64,000 nucleotides of DNA from Nocardioides conyzicola (GTDB lineage: Bacteria > Actinomycetota > Actinomycetes > Propionibacteriales > Nocardioidaceae): assembly GCF_039543825.1 (NCBI RefSeq), contig NZ_BAABKM010000002.1, forward strand, positions 2,140,133 through 2,204,132, in the 5' to 3' direction. Shown piece after piece: positions 25,943-34,254 of this stretch; position 1 is the stretch's first letter; the number at the start of each line of letters is the position of its first letter. Under the pieces are notes generated by a model. That model saw only the letters and a program-made list of their open reading frames with translations. It was not told where the DNA came from and ran no database searches. Made by a program: the position numbers and the translations under genes.

Positions 25943-26965
25943 ATGACGACGAGCGGCGACGGCCTCTGGCTGCGCTTCGTCTCCGGCCCCGACATCGACG
26001 CCCTGGGCCTGACGCCCGCCGACATCGTGGCGGCCGCGTCCGAGGTGGTCGCCGCCCACGGTCGCGGCGAGACGGTGTTCGAGCCGCGCACCCACCTCGA
26101 GCCCGACAACGACGGCCGCGGTCACTTCAACGTGCTCCGCGGACACGTCTCCACCCTGGGCGACCACGGGGTCAGCGGCATCAAGGTCGTCGGCGACTTC
26201 GTGTCCAACTACGAGGTGGGGCTGCCGAGCGAGCTCGCGCTGCTGACGCTCTACGACCCGTGGACCGGCGTGCCCCGGGCCATCCTCGACGCCACGCTGA
26301 TCACCGAGGCCCGCACCGGTGCGATGACCGCGGTGGGCGCCCGGCACCTGGCCCGCCCGGACGCCAAGGTGCTCGGCCACATCGGCGCCCGCGGCACCGC
26401 GCACTCCAACATCGTGATGCTCGACGCGATGTTCGACCTCGACGAGATCCGGGTGACCAGCCGGCGGCCCGAGTCGCGCGAGGCGTTCGCCGAGCAGCTG
26501 CGCGCGGAGCTGTCCACGCCGGTCGTCGTCACCGAGTCGGCCGCCGAGACCATCGACGGCGCGGACATCGCCGTCGAGGCGACGCGTCTGCGCGAGCCGG
26601 CGTCGCTGATCACCGGCGACCTGCTCGCGCCGGGCTCCCTGCTGGTGCCCTACGGCACGATCAGCGCGCTCGACCCGGACCTGCTCGACGTCGTCGACAA
26701 GGTCGTCGTGGACGACTGGCGCGAGGCGCAGGCCGGCAGCTTCGGCGCCCTGCGTCCGCACCTGCGATCGGGTGCGCTGACCCGCGGCACCCTGCACGCG
26801 GAGCTCGGCGAGGTCGTGACCGGCGCACGACCGGGGCGCGAGAACGACCAGGAACGCATCCTCTTCTGGCACCGCGGCCTGTCGATCCTCGACGTCGCCG
26901 TCGGCCACCTCATCCTCGAGCGCGCGGAGGCCGCGGACCTCGGGACGATGGTGCGGTTCCGATGA
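25943..26965 (+). CDS. Ornithine cyclodeaminase/mu-crystallin family protein
   Basis: A 340-residue NAD(P)-dependent Rossmann enzyme. The family pattern is visible: VSGIKVVGDFVSNYEVGLPSE, LYDPWTGVPRAILDATLITEARTGAMTAVGARHLA and the nucleotide-binding LGHIGARGTAHSNIVML (a variant of GxGxQA, with Arg-Gly in place of the usual pair). Members include ornithine cyclodeaminase, alanine dehydrogenase and ketimine reductases. It is the first gene of a two-gene operon. Its stop overlaps the ATG of the next, MIO-less lyase. The specific substrate cannot be read; reduction or deamination of an imino or amino acid in the same pathway is inferred. Confidence 0.85.
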   Translation: MTTSGDGLWLRFVSGPDIDALGLTPADIVAAASEVVAAHGRGETVFEPRTHLEPDNDGRGHFNVLRGHVSTLGDHGVSGIKVVGDFVSNYEVGLPSELALLTLYDPWTGVPRAILDATLITEARTGAMTAVGARHLARPDAKVLGHIGARGTAHSNIVMLDAMFDLDEIRVTSRRPESREAFAEQLRAELSTPVVVTESAAETIDGADIAVEATRLREPASLITGDLLAPGSLLVPYGTISALDPDLLDVVDKVVVDDWREAQAGSFGALRPHLRSGALTRGTLHAELGEVVTGARPGRENDQERILFWHRGLSILDVAVGHLILERAEAADLGTMVRFR

Positions 26966-28416
26966 CCGTCGTCGTCGACGGGCCGGAGGACCTGGACCGC
27001 CGCGCCGTGCTCGCGGTCGCGCACGGCGCACCGGTGCGGCTGACCGACGCGCTGCTCGGGCGCTTGGCCGCGGGCCGCCGTACGGCGCTGGCGGCCCTGG
27101 CCGACGGGCCCGACGTCTACGGCGTCACGACCGGCATGGGGGCGCTGAGCGACACCCGGCTCGACGCCGCCGAGCAGGCCGACCACTCGCGGCGGCTGAT
27201 GCTGGCCCGGGCGGTCGGCGGTCCGCCGTACCTGTCGCGCACCGAGACCCGCGCGCTGCTCGCCGTGCGCCTGCGGATGTTCCTGGCCGGCGACGCGGCC
27301 GTGTCGGCCGGGCTGTGCTCGTGGCTGGTCACGCTCCTCGACCACGACGCGCTGCCGGACGTGCCGCGCACCGGCTCCGGGGCGGCGGGCGAGATCCTGC
27401 CGCTCGCCCATGCCTGGGGACACCTCGCCGGCGTGGGTCGGCCGCTCGACACCGGTGGCGCGGAGCCGCCGCGGCTCGGCCCCAAGGAGGGCATCGCGCT
27501 GCTCGCCGGCGTCCCGACGGCCACGGCGCTCGCGGCCCTGCGCGGCACCGACCTGGACCGGTTGGTCGCCCAGACCACGGTGGTCGCGGCCGCCGGGATC
27601 GTGCTGCTGGGCGCGAGCCGCGACCCCTACCTGCCGGCGGTCGCCCGCGGTGACGCCGAGCTCGCCGCGGTCCTCGCCGGTCTGGGGGAGTACGTCGGCC
27701 CGCTCGCCGAGCCGCGGCACCTGCAGGCCCCGGTCTCGGTCCGGGTCGCCGGGCCGGTGCTGGCCCACCTGCGGCGCGAGGAGGCCCGCCTGGGCGACGT
27801 GGTCGACCGGGCGCTCGCCGCCGTCGCCGACTCCCCGGCGTACCTCTCGACGGAGGACGGCGAGCGCTTCGTGGGGACGCCGAGCTTCCACGGGCTCGAC
27901 CACGCCGCGGGCTTCGACGCCGCGCGTGCGGCGGTGGTGCACGCGGCCGCGGTCGGCGCCGCCCGCCTGCACCGGCTCCTGGACCCGGCGGTGACCGGGC
28001 TCCCGGCCCAGCTCAGCGCCGACCCCGGGCCCCAGGCCGGGCTCACCCCCGTGCACAAGCGTGCGGTCGCCGTCGTCCACGAGGTCGCCGGCTGGCCCGC
28101 GACCCACGTGTCGCCGATGGAGACCTCGAACGGCCAGGAGGACGTGCAGACCTTCGCGCTCGAGGCCGCGGAACGACTGCGGCTCGCCCTCGAGGCCGCC
28201 GAGACGGTGCTGGCCTGCGAGCTGCTCGCGCTGCACCAGGCGCGGCTGCTGGCGCCGGAGCGGATGGGGGCGGCCCGGGGCGACCTGTCCCTGCTGCTCG
28301 ACCAGGTGTCCGAGGTGCTGCCCGCCGGGATCGAGGACCGGCCCTGGGGCGAGGACGTCGAGCGGCTCCGCGAGCTGCTCAGGAGCGGCTGGGCGCAGCG
28401 CCCGTCGAGCCCCTGA
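26962..28416 (+). CDS. Histidine/phenylalanine ammonia-lyase-fold protein lacking the MIO triad (paralog 1)
   Basis: A 484-residue member of the aromatic amino acid lyase superfamily. The fold and general acid-base landmarks are present: YGVTTGMGALSDT with Tyr53, GPKEGIALLAGVPTAT, and ETSNGQEDVQTFALEAAERL near 395, equivalent to the QEDHVSM helix. The cofactor segment reads TGSGAAGEILPLAHA. In alignment with GASGDLAPLA, the triad becomes Ala141-Ala142-Gly143, so the serine needed to form 4-methylideneimidazole-5-one is missing. Ergothionase, which removes trimethylamine from ergothioneine, is a known member without MIO. A betaine lyase is therefore likely. The ATG overlaps the OCD stop (ATGA). 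The 3' end overlaps the convergent lacI-type gene by 38 bases. Confidence 0.85.
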   Translation: MTVVVDGPEDLDRRAVLAVAHGAPVRLTDALLGRLAAGRRTALAALADGPDVYGVTTGMGALSDTRLDAAEQADHSRRLMLARAVGGPPYLSRTETRALLAVRLRMFLAGDAAVSAGLCSWLVTLLDHDALPDVPRTGSGAAGEILPLAHAWGHLAGVGRPLDTGGAEPPRLGPKEGIALLAGVPTATALAALRGTDLDRLVAQTTVVAAAGIVLLGASRDPYLPAVARGDAELAAVLAGLGEYVGPLAEPRHLQAPVSVRVAGPVLAHLRREEARLGDVVDRALAAVADSPAYLSTEDGERFVGTPSFHGLDHAAGFDAARAAVVHAAAVGAARLHRLLDPAVTGLPAQLSADPGPQAGLTPVHKRAVAVVHEVAGWPATHVSPMETSNGQEDVQTFALEAAERLRLALEAAETVLACELLALHQARLLAPERMGAARGDLSLLLDQVSEVLPAGIEDRPWGEDVERLRELLRSGWAQRPSSP

Positions 28417-29392
28417 CGACCAGGCTCGGCGAGATCGTGATGGTGCGCAGCGGCTGGTCGTCGTCGATGGCGGCCAGCAGCTGACCGACGGCCGCGTCGA
28501 CGACCGCACCGCGTCCCCAGTCCACCGTGGTCAGCCCCGGACCGGCGAGGTCGGCGAACTCGACGTCCTCGAAGCCCACCACGGACAGGTCCCCGGGCAC
28601 GTCGAGCCCGAGCTCCCGGGCGGCGCGCAGCACGCCGAACGCGAACGAGTCGGTCAGGCAGAACGCCGCCGTCGGCCGGTCCGGTCCGGTCAGCGCGGCC
28701 GCCAGGTGGTTGGTCATGGTCGCGGGGTCGGCGGTCGCGGGCGGGGTGCGGACCAGGTCGACGACCATGCCGCAGCGCTTGGCCTCGCGGGCCACCAGTC
28801 GCTCCGCCGGGCGGTCGGGCGTGCTGGGCCGCTCGGGCAGCACGGCGGCGATGCGGCGGTGGCCGAGCCCGGCGAGGTGGTCGAAGACGAGCGCGAAGCC
28901 GGCGGCGTTGTCGAAGACGACGGCGCCGGCCGAGGGCGCCTCGGCGAGGCGGTCGCCGATCGCGACCACGGGGAGCTGGCGGGCCAGGTCCTCCCACTGC
29001 GGGGCGAACGGGTCGAGCGGCGCGACCATCAGCCCGTCGGGGCGCTGGTCGCGGAGCCGGGCCAGCAGCGCCTCCTCGCGCTCCGGGTGGCCGTCGGCAT
29101 CGGCCACCAGGGAGTGCCGACCCTGCGCGAGCAGCGCCCGGGCGAGGTCGGCGGTGAGGGACTGCTGCCAGAGGTCGCGGGTGGAGCCGCACAGCACGGC
29201 GACGGTGCGTGAACGTCCGCTCGCGAGCGCGGAGGCGATCGGGTTGATCTGGTAGCCGAGGGCCGTCGCGGCCTCCTGCACTCGCCGGACCGTGTCGTCC
29301 GAGCCGCGCTCGCCCCGGAGCGCGTACGAGACGGTCGCCGGCGCGAGGCCGACGGCGTCCGCGACGTCCTGGAGCGTGGGGCGCTTAGGCAC
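28379..29392 (-). CDS. LacI-family transcriptional regulator
   Basis: A 337-residue repressor. The N-terminal HTH is PTLQDVADAVGLAPATVSYALRG (landmark region 5-27) and the hinge helix includes NPIASALASGRSRTVAVL near 50-67. The periplasmic-binding-like effector domain covers 60-330, with VAIGDRLAE and SVVGFEDVEFADLAGPGLTTV typical. It starts at a GTG. It is divergent from the amidohydrolase/CDO operon, whose start codon is overlapped by a perfect palindrome TGAAGCGCTTCA, a LacI-type operator. Control of that operon is therefore well supported. Ligand unknown. Confidence 0.93.
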   Translation of the reverse strand: MPKRPTLQDVADAVGLAPATVSYALRGERGSDDTVRRVQEAATALGYQINPIASALASGRSRTVAVLCGSTRDLWQQSLTADLARALLAQGRHSLVADADGHPEREEALLARLRDQRPDGLMVAPLDPFAPQWEDLARQLPVVAIGDRLAEAPSAGAVVFDNAAGFALVFDHLAGLGHRRIAAVLPERPSTPDRPAERLVAREAKRCGMVVDLVRTPPATADPATMTNHLAAALTGPDRPTAAFCLTDSFAFGVLRAARELGLDVPGDLSVVGFEDVEFADLAGPGLTTVDWGRGAVVDAAVGQLLAAIDDDQPLRTITISPSLVVRGSTGAAPSRS

Positions 29393-29437
29393 GGGTCGAG
29401 CATATGGCGCGCCGCCGACACTCCTCGGCGTGTGGGC

Positions 29438-29466
29438 TTGCGCTTCGTTAAGTGCAGTGGTTTAGT
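29438..29466 (+). promoter_or_regulatory. Promoter of the amidohydrolase/CDO operon (leaderless)
   Basis: TTGCGC (29438-29443), a 17-base spacer and TTTAGT (29461-29466), followed by 7 bases and the ATG at 29474. Transcription would begin at or within a few bases of the start codon, giving a leaderless mRNA. There is no ribosome site upstream of this ATG, which agrees. Confidence 0.55.
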
Positions 29467-29473
29467 AGGTAAT

Positions 29474-30436
29474 ATGAAGCGCTTCACTTCCCCGGAGAGC
29501 GCCGGCGGCGGGACCCAGCTGGCGGTCGGACCCGTCGCTGACTGCCACCAGCACCTCTGGCCCGAGGCCTTCATCGACGAGCTCCGTCGCCGCTCCCACG
29601 GCCCCCGGCTCCGGGGCTGGGAGCTGCTCCTGGACGGCGAGCCGGCGTACGCCGTCGACCCGGCCGCCCACGACCTCGCCGCCCGGCGCGCGATCGACGC
29701 CGCCGACGGCATCGACCTCACCGTGCTCTCGCTGTCCAGCCCCCTCGGCATCGAGACGATGGCCCCCGACGAGGCCGCGCCCCTGCTCGACGCCTGGCAC
29801 GACCTCGCCGACGACCTGGAGCGCCGCGACGTCGACGGGTACGCCGTCTGGGCGGCCGTCAACGTCGTCGAGCCCGACCTGGCGGCCCTCGCGACGACGC
29901 TGCGGCACCCGCGCGTGCGCGGCCTGCAGGTGCCCGCGACCGCCCTCCTCGACCCGGCCGCCCTGGAGCGGCTGGCGCCGGTGCTCGCCGTCGTGCAGGC
30001 GGCCGACCTGCCGGTGCTCGTGCACCCCGGCCCGGCGACCGCGTCCGACCTGGTCCCCGGCTGGTGGCCCGCGCTCACGTCGTACACCGCGCAGCTCACG
30101 GCGGCCTGGTTCGCCTGGCACGTCGCCGGCCGCGCGCTGCTGCCCCAGCTGCGGATCGCGTTCGTCGGCCTCGCCGGTCTCGCACCGCTCCACCACGAGC
30201 GCCTCGGTCAGCGCGGCGGAGCGCTCGGGCCGATCGACCCGCTCGTGCACTACGAGACCTCGTCGTACGGCATGCGCGCGATCGACGCCCTGATCCGCGT
30301 CGTCGGCATCGACCCGATCGTGCACGGGTCCGACCGGCCCTACGCCCTCCCCACCGATCCCGGACTCGGCGATGCCTTCAGCCACGCCTTGTTCGTCGCC
30401 AATCCCGCCCACCTCATGAACGGAGCACCGCGATGA
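29474..30436 (+). CDS. Amidohydrolase-2 family protein
   Basis: A 320-residue TIM-barrel metal enzyme of the amidohydrolase/ACMSD-like family. The N-terminal ligand pair is DCHQHLWPE near 23 (HxH); LVHPGPA near 181 gives the next His, and HGSDRPYALP near 285 gives the Asp. The family contains hydrolases and decarboxylases of ring compounds. The gene is first in an operon: its stop overlaps the ATG of the thiol-dioxygenase-like gene (ATGA). Its promoter is under a LacI operator. A role in opening or decarboxylating the ring product of the neighbouring lyases is inference. Confidence 0.82.
   Translation: MKRFTSPESAGGGTQLAVGPVADCHQHLWPEAFIDELRRRSHGPRLRGWELLLDGEPAYAVDPAAHDLAARRAIDAADGIDLTVLSLSSPLGIETMAPDEAAPLLDAWHDLADDLERRDVDGYAVWAAVNVVEPDLAALATTLRHPRVRGLQVPATALLDPAALERLAPVLAVVQAADLPVLVHPGPATASDLVPGWWPALTSYTAQLTAAWFAWHVAGRALLPQLRIAFVGLAGLAPLHHERLGQRGGALGPIDPLVHYETSSYGMRAIDALIRVVGIDPIVHGSDRPYALPTDPGLGDAFSHALFVANPAHLMNGAPR
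29475..29486. promoter_or_regulatory. LacI-type operator overlapping a start codon
   Basis: TGAAGCGCTTCA, a perfect 12-bp palindrome with the central CG typical of LacI/GalR-family operators. It begins at the second base of the ATG at 29474, at about +1 to +12 of the predicted transcript. Repressor bound here would block initiation. The LacI-type gene starts 83 bases away. Confidence 0.75.
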
Positions 30437-30981
30437 CCCTCGCCCCTGCACAGCCCTCGGCCGTCGCCGCGTGTGCGCTCACCGCGGACCAGCTGCCGTC
30501 GCTGCCCGGCCGCGTCCTCGACCCGCAGGAGCTGCTCGCCTGGGTGCGCGAGCTGGCCGCCGACCCGGAGCTCTGGGAGCAGCACGTCCGGCACGACACC
30601 GACGGCCGGCACTTCGTGTCGCTCTACCGCGACGCCGACATCGACGTCTGGCTGCTGTGCTGGAACACCGTCGACGACACCGGCTGGCACGACCACGACA
30701 CGTCGTCCGGCGCGGTCGCGGTCACCCAGGGCGCGGTCGTCGAGAACCGGCCGCGCCTCGGTGGCGAGCCGGCGACCCGCACGGTGGGCGCGGGCCGGTC
30801 GTTCGCGTTCGGCCCTGACCACATCCACCGGATGGCGGGCGCCATCGACGGCTCGGTCTCGATCCACGCCTACTCGCCGCCGCTGTGGCGGATGGGTCAG
30901 TACTCCATCAGCTCGTCCGGCGTGATGCGCCGCTACTCCGTCTCGTACGCCGACGAGCTCCGCCCGCTGGTGGGCGACTAG
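30433..30981 (+). CDS. Cysteine-dioxygenase-family cupin (thiol dioxygenase-like)
   Basis: A 182-residue cupin of the cysteine dioxygenase type I superfamily. The iron ligands are readable as GWHDHDTSSGAVAVTQG near 93 (HxH) and FGPDHIHRMAG near 120-130 (third His). YSPPLWRMGQY near 150 matches the C-terminal CDO tyrosine region. These enzymes use Fe(II) and O2 to oxidise thiols to sulfinates. It is co-translated with the amidohydrolase. In this setting it hints that the pathway's substrate carries sulfur. The family also includes 3-mercaptopropionate and other thiol dioxygenases, so cysteine itself need not be the substrate. Confidence 0.82.
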   Translation: MTLAPAQPSAVAACALTADQLPSLPGRVLDPQELLAWVRELAADPELWEQHVRHDTDGRHFVSLYRDADIDVWLLCWNTVDDTGWHDHDTSSGAVAVTQGAVVENRPRLGGEPATRTVGAGRSFAFGPDHIHRMAGAIDGSVSIHAYSPPLWRMGQYSISSSGVMRRYSVSYADELRPLVGD

Positions 30982-32436
30982 CTACAGGCTGCGCAGCAGC
31001 TCCACGGCCGCCTCGAGCTCCGGACCGACCACGTGGTCGCGCCGTACGTCGGGCAGCGCCGCGTCGGCGCGCGCGAAGAGGTCGGCCGCCGGGCAGTCGA
31101 CGACCCGGCCGGGGTCGAGGCGCAGGGCGCGCACCGCAGCGACCAGCTCGCAGGCGAGCAGCTCGGGCAGCAGCCCCAGGAGGTCGTGGCTCGCCCAGGC
31201 GGCCTGCGTCGAGTGGCTCGCGTGCTCCTCGAGGCCGAGCGACAGGACGGCACGCTGGGCGGTGACCGGAGCGGCGGTCGCCCGGATGCGCGCCAGCAGG
31301 TCGGCCGCGACGTACTCGACGATCATCAGCCCCGAGCTGCCCGCCGGGCCGTCGGCGAGGAAGCTCGGCAGCCCGGTCAGGTCGGGCTCGAGCAGCGCCG
31401 CGAGCCGCGCCGTCGACAGGGTGAGGGCCGGTACGGCGGCGGCGCGCACGGCGTCGAGCGCGGCCGCGAGCCGCTGGGTCAGGAACTGGCCGTGGTGCAA
31501 CGTGGTGCCGTCGACGACCAGGGGGTTCTCCGCCGCGGCGCCGATCTCGGCGGCGAGGGCCCGGTCGGCGGCGCCCAGCGCCTCCTCCCACGGGCCGTGG
31601 ACCTGCGGCACGGCGCGCAGCCCGAACGGGTCCTGGAGACGGGCGGACGCACGCGCCGGCCCGGTGAGCAGCGAGGTCAGGCGGGCGGCCACCTCGGCGG
31701 CGTACGGGTCGTCCTTGGCGGCGTGCACCCGCGGGTCGTAGGCCTGCAGGGAGCCCCGGAGGGCGAGGTGGGACAGCGCGGCGGTCTGCTCAGCGGCCCG
31801 GGCCAGCGCGGCGAGGCCGGTCACGGCGATCGAGCCGACGGCGGCGGTCAGGGCGTTGCTGCTCGCGAACGGGAGGGCGTCGCCGTCGGCGACGGGGGCG
31901 GCCGCGGCGGACCCGTGCCGCCACGGCAGCTCGCCGACCAGGGTGAGGCCCAGCTCGGAGAGCGCGGTCAGGTCGGCGGTGCCGATGCCGCCGTACGTGT
32001 GGAGGCGAGGCACGGCGCCGACGGCGAGCGCCTCGGCCAACGTCTGCACCAGCGCCGGGTCGACCCCGGAGCCGCCGCGGAGCAGCTGGTGGAGGCGCAC
32101 GAGCATGGTCCCGCGGGCGACCTCGTCGCTCAGCTCGGGCCCGAAGGCGCCGGCGTGGCTGCGCCACAGTCTGAGCGTGTGGCTGTCGTTGTCGGCGGGC
32201 TCTGCTTCGATGGTGACGTGACGCAACGCGCCGACGCCCGTGGTCAGGCCGTAGACCGCGCCCTCGGCACGTGCGGAGTCCAGGCCCGCGCGCGCCCGAC
32301 GGACCGGGGCCAGCGCGTCGCCGTCGTACTCCTCGAGCCGCACCTCGATCCCGGCGGTGCCGGGGTCGGCCGCGTAGGCCGCGACGTCGGCCGGGCGCAG
32401 GCCCGGCGAGGCGATGTGCCGCGTGGTCGACGTCAT
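30982..32436 (-). CDS. Histidine/phenylalanine ammonia-lyase-fold protein lacking the MIO triad (paralog 2)
   Basis: A 484-residue member of the aromatic amino acid lyase superfamily, equal in length to paralog 1 but clearly divergent from it. VYGLTTGVGALRHVTIE gives the catalytic Tyr62. GLEEHASHSTQAAWASHDLL is equivalent to the C-terminal acidic helix. The cofactor region reads YGGIGTADLTALSELGLTLVGE. Against GVGASGDLAPL this replaces Ala-Ser-Gly by Thr153-Ala154 and deletes one residue before Asp155-Leu, so MIO cannot form. It is convergent with the CDO-like gene (stops abut) and divergent from the betaine-type ABC operon 101 bases away. A MIO-independent elimination on an amino-acid betaine is inferred. 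Confidence 0.82.
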   Translation of the reverse strand: MTSTTRHIASPGLRPADVAAYAADPGTAGIEVRLEEYDGDALAPVRRARAGLDSARAEGAVYGLTTGVGALRHVTIEAEPADNDSHTLRLWRSHAGAFGPELSDEVARGTMLVRLHQLLRGGSGVDPALVQTLAEALAVGAVPRLHTYGGIGTADLTALSELGLTLVGELPWRHGSAAAAPVADGDALPFASSNALTAAVGSIAVTGLAALARAAEQTAALSHLALRGSLQAYDPRVHAAKDDPYAAEVAARLTSLLTGPARASARLQDPFGLRAVPQVHGPWEEALGAADRALAAEIGAAAENPLVVDGTTLHHGQFLTQRLAAALDAVRAAAVPALTLSTARLAALLEPDLTGLPSFLADGPAGSSGLMIVEYVAADLLARIRATAAPVTAQRAVLSLGLEEHASHSTQAAWASHDLLGLLPELLACELVAAVRALRLDPGRVVDCPAADLFARADAALPDVRRDHVVGPELEAAVELLRSL

Positions 32437-32537
32437 GGCCGCATCCTATTCAGCGGACTCGCTAAGTCGAATAACTTCATTCACATAGACTCCTTCGACA
32501 TGCTCCTCAACATCAGCCCCTCGGCAGGAGGACACCG
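32437..32537. promoter_or_regulatory. AT-richer divergent promoter region between lyase paralog 2 and the ABC operon
   Basis: These 101 bases are noticeably AT-richer than their surroundings (for example TAAGTCGAATAACTTCATTC at 32463-32482), as expected for back-to-back promoters. It contains AAGT-N6-ACTT (32464-32477). The plus-strand gene has a strong ribosome site GGCAGGAGG before its GTG. I cannot place the -10 and -35 elements with confidence. Confidence 0.4.
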
Positions 32538-33584
32538 GTGATCGAGTTCGACGACGTCACGAAGAGGTACCCCGACGGCACCGTTGCCGTCGGCAACCTC
32601 TCCATGACCATCCCCACCGGCGCCATCACGGTGCTCGTGGGTCCCTCCGGGTGCGGCAAGACCACGTCGCTGCGGATGATCAACCGGATGATCGACCCGA
32701 CCTCGGGCACGATCCGGATCGACGGCCAGGACGTCACGTCCCAGGACCCGGCGCTGCTGCGCCGCTCGATCGGCTACGTCATCCAGCACGCCGGGCTCTT
32801 CCCGCACCGCACCGTGGTCGACAACGTCGCGACGGTGCCCGTGCTCAACGGCCTCCCGCGCAAGCAGGCCCGGGCCCAGGCCTACGAGCTGCTCGAGCGC
32901 GTCGGCCTCACCGCCGGCATGGCCGACCGCTACCCGGTCCAGCTCTCCGGCGGTCAGCAGCAGCGGGTCGGAGTCGCCCGCGCGCTCGCGGCGGACCCGC
33001 CGGTGATGCTGATGGACGAGCCGTTCTCGGCCGTCGACCCGGTGGTCCGGGAAGGCCTGCAGAAGGAGTTCCTGCGGCTGCAGGGCGAGCTCGGCAAGAC
33101 CATCGTGATGGTCACCCACGACATCGACGAGGCCATCAAGCTCGGCGACCACGTCGCGGTCTTCGCCGAGGGCGGCCGCCTGGCCCAGCTGTCGACGCCC
33201 GAGGACCTGCTGTCGCAGCCCGCCGACGACTTCGTCGCCGGCTTCGTGGGCCGCGACCGCGGCTACCGCGGCCTGTCCTTCGCGGGCTCGGCCGACCTCG
33301 CCGTCGAGCCGGTCACCGCGGAGGTGGAGGGCCTGCGCCTCTCGCTGGACGACGCCGGCCGGCCGCTGGGCTGGGCCGGGTCGGGCGGCCTCCTCCCGAC
33401 GGAGGGCACCTACCACGTCGGCGACAGCCTGCGGGTGGTCACCGACCTGACGCTGCTGTCGCCCGCCGGCGCCGCCGTCCGCGTCGACGCCGACGGCCGG
33501 GCCGACGGGATCGTGCGGCAGAGCGCGCTCTCGGCGTACCTCCGGGAGCGCCAGCTCGGCCGTCTGCGGTCGGCGGAGGCGTGA
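32538..33584 (+). CDS. Quaternary-amine (betaine-type) ABC transporter ATP-binding protein
   Basis: A 348-residue ATPase of the OpuCA/ProV group. Walker A is GPSGCGKTT near 35, signature LSGGQQQRVGVARAL near 136, Walker B VMLMDEPFSAVDP near 157, and the H-loop VTHDIDEA near 192. The C-terminal 100 residues replace the usual tandem CBS domains with a degenerate region, so osmotic gating by CBS may be absent. It starts at GTG with GGCAGGAGG upstream. It is first of a four-gene operon with two permeases and a binding lipoprotein, and divergent from MIO-less lyase 2. Confidence 0.93.
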   Translation: MIEFDDVTKRYPDGTVAVGNLSMTIPTGAITVLVGPSGCGKTTSLRMINRMIDPTSGTIRIDGQDVTSQDPALLRRSIGYVIQHAGLFPHRTVVDNVATVPVLNGLPRKQARAQAYELLERVGLTAGMADRYPVQLSGGQQQRVGVARALAADPPVMLMDEPFSAVDPVVREGLQKEFLRLQGELGKTIVMVTHDIDEAIKLGDHVAVFAEGGRLAQLSTPEDLLSQPADDFVAGFVGRDRGYRGLSFAGSADLAVEPVTAEVEGLRLSLDDAGRPLGWAGSGGLLPTEGTYHVGDSLRVVTDLTLLSPAGAAVRVDADGRADGIVRQSALSAYLRERQLGRLRSAEA

Positions 33585-33585
33585 G

Positions 33586-34254
33586 GTGAACTTCTTCGAG
33601 GAGGTCCGCGAGTACCTCCGGATCAACCACGAGACGGTCGTCCAGGCCCTGGTCCAGCACATCTGGCTGGCGCTGCTGCCGGTGGCGATCGCCTTCGCCC
33701 TGTCGCTGCCGATCGGCTGGGCCGTGGCACGCTTCGGCTGGGTCCGCCACCCGGTCCTGACGCTGAGCAGCATCATCTACACGGTGCCGTCCTTGGCACT
33801 CCTGCTCCTGCTCCCGGGCATCCTGCACACCAGCTTCCTCGACCCGCTCAACGTGGTCATCGCGCTCACGCTCTACAGCCTCGCCCTGCTGGTGCGGGCG
33901 GTCGTCGACGGGCTGGAGTCGATCGACGACCAGGTCGTCCAGTCCGCCACCGCCATGGGCTACCGGCCGGCCCGGCGCTGGTTCACCGTCGACCTCCCGC
34001 TGGCGCTGCCCGTCATCCTGTCCGGGCTCCGGGTCGCCACGGTCGCCAACATCAGCATGGTGTCGGTGGCAGCGCTGATCGGGATCGGCGGCCTCGGTCA
34101 GCTCTTCACCCGCGGCTTCCAGTTGCAGTTCTACGCGCCTCCGATCGCCATCGGCCTGGTGCTCTCGGTGCTGCTCGCCCTGATCGCCGACACGATCATC
34201 GTGCTGGTGCAGCGCGTCGCCACTCCGTGGACCCGGGCGGGAGGTGCCCGATGA
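33586..34254 (+). CDS. Betaine-type ABC transporter permease 1
   Basis: A 222-residue inner-membrane permease with about six hydrophobic segments, of the OpuCB/OpuCD group. The cytoplasmic EAA-like loop is DDQVVQSATAMGYRPARRWFTVDLPLALP near 125-153, and GIGGLGQLFTRG follows. It starts with GTG one base after the ATPase stop. Its stop overlaps the ATG of permease 2 (ATGA). Two different permeases with one ATPase fit the heteromeric OpuC arrangement. Confidence 0.92.
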   Translation: MNFFEEVREYLRINHETVVQALVQHIWLALLPVAIAFALSLPIGWAVARFGWVRHPVLTLSSIIYTVPSLALLLLLPGILHTSFLDPLNVVIALTLYSLALLVRAVVDGLESIDDQVVQSATAMGYRPARRWFTVDLPLALPVILSGLRVATVANISMVSVAALIGIGGLGQLFTRGFQLQFYAPPIAIGLVLSVLLALIADTIIVLVQRVATPWTRAGGAR

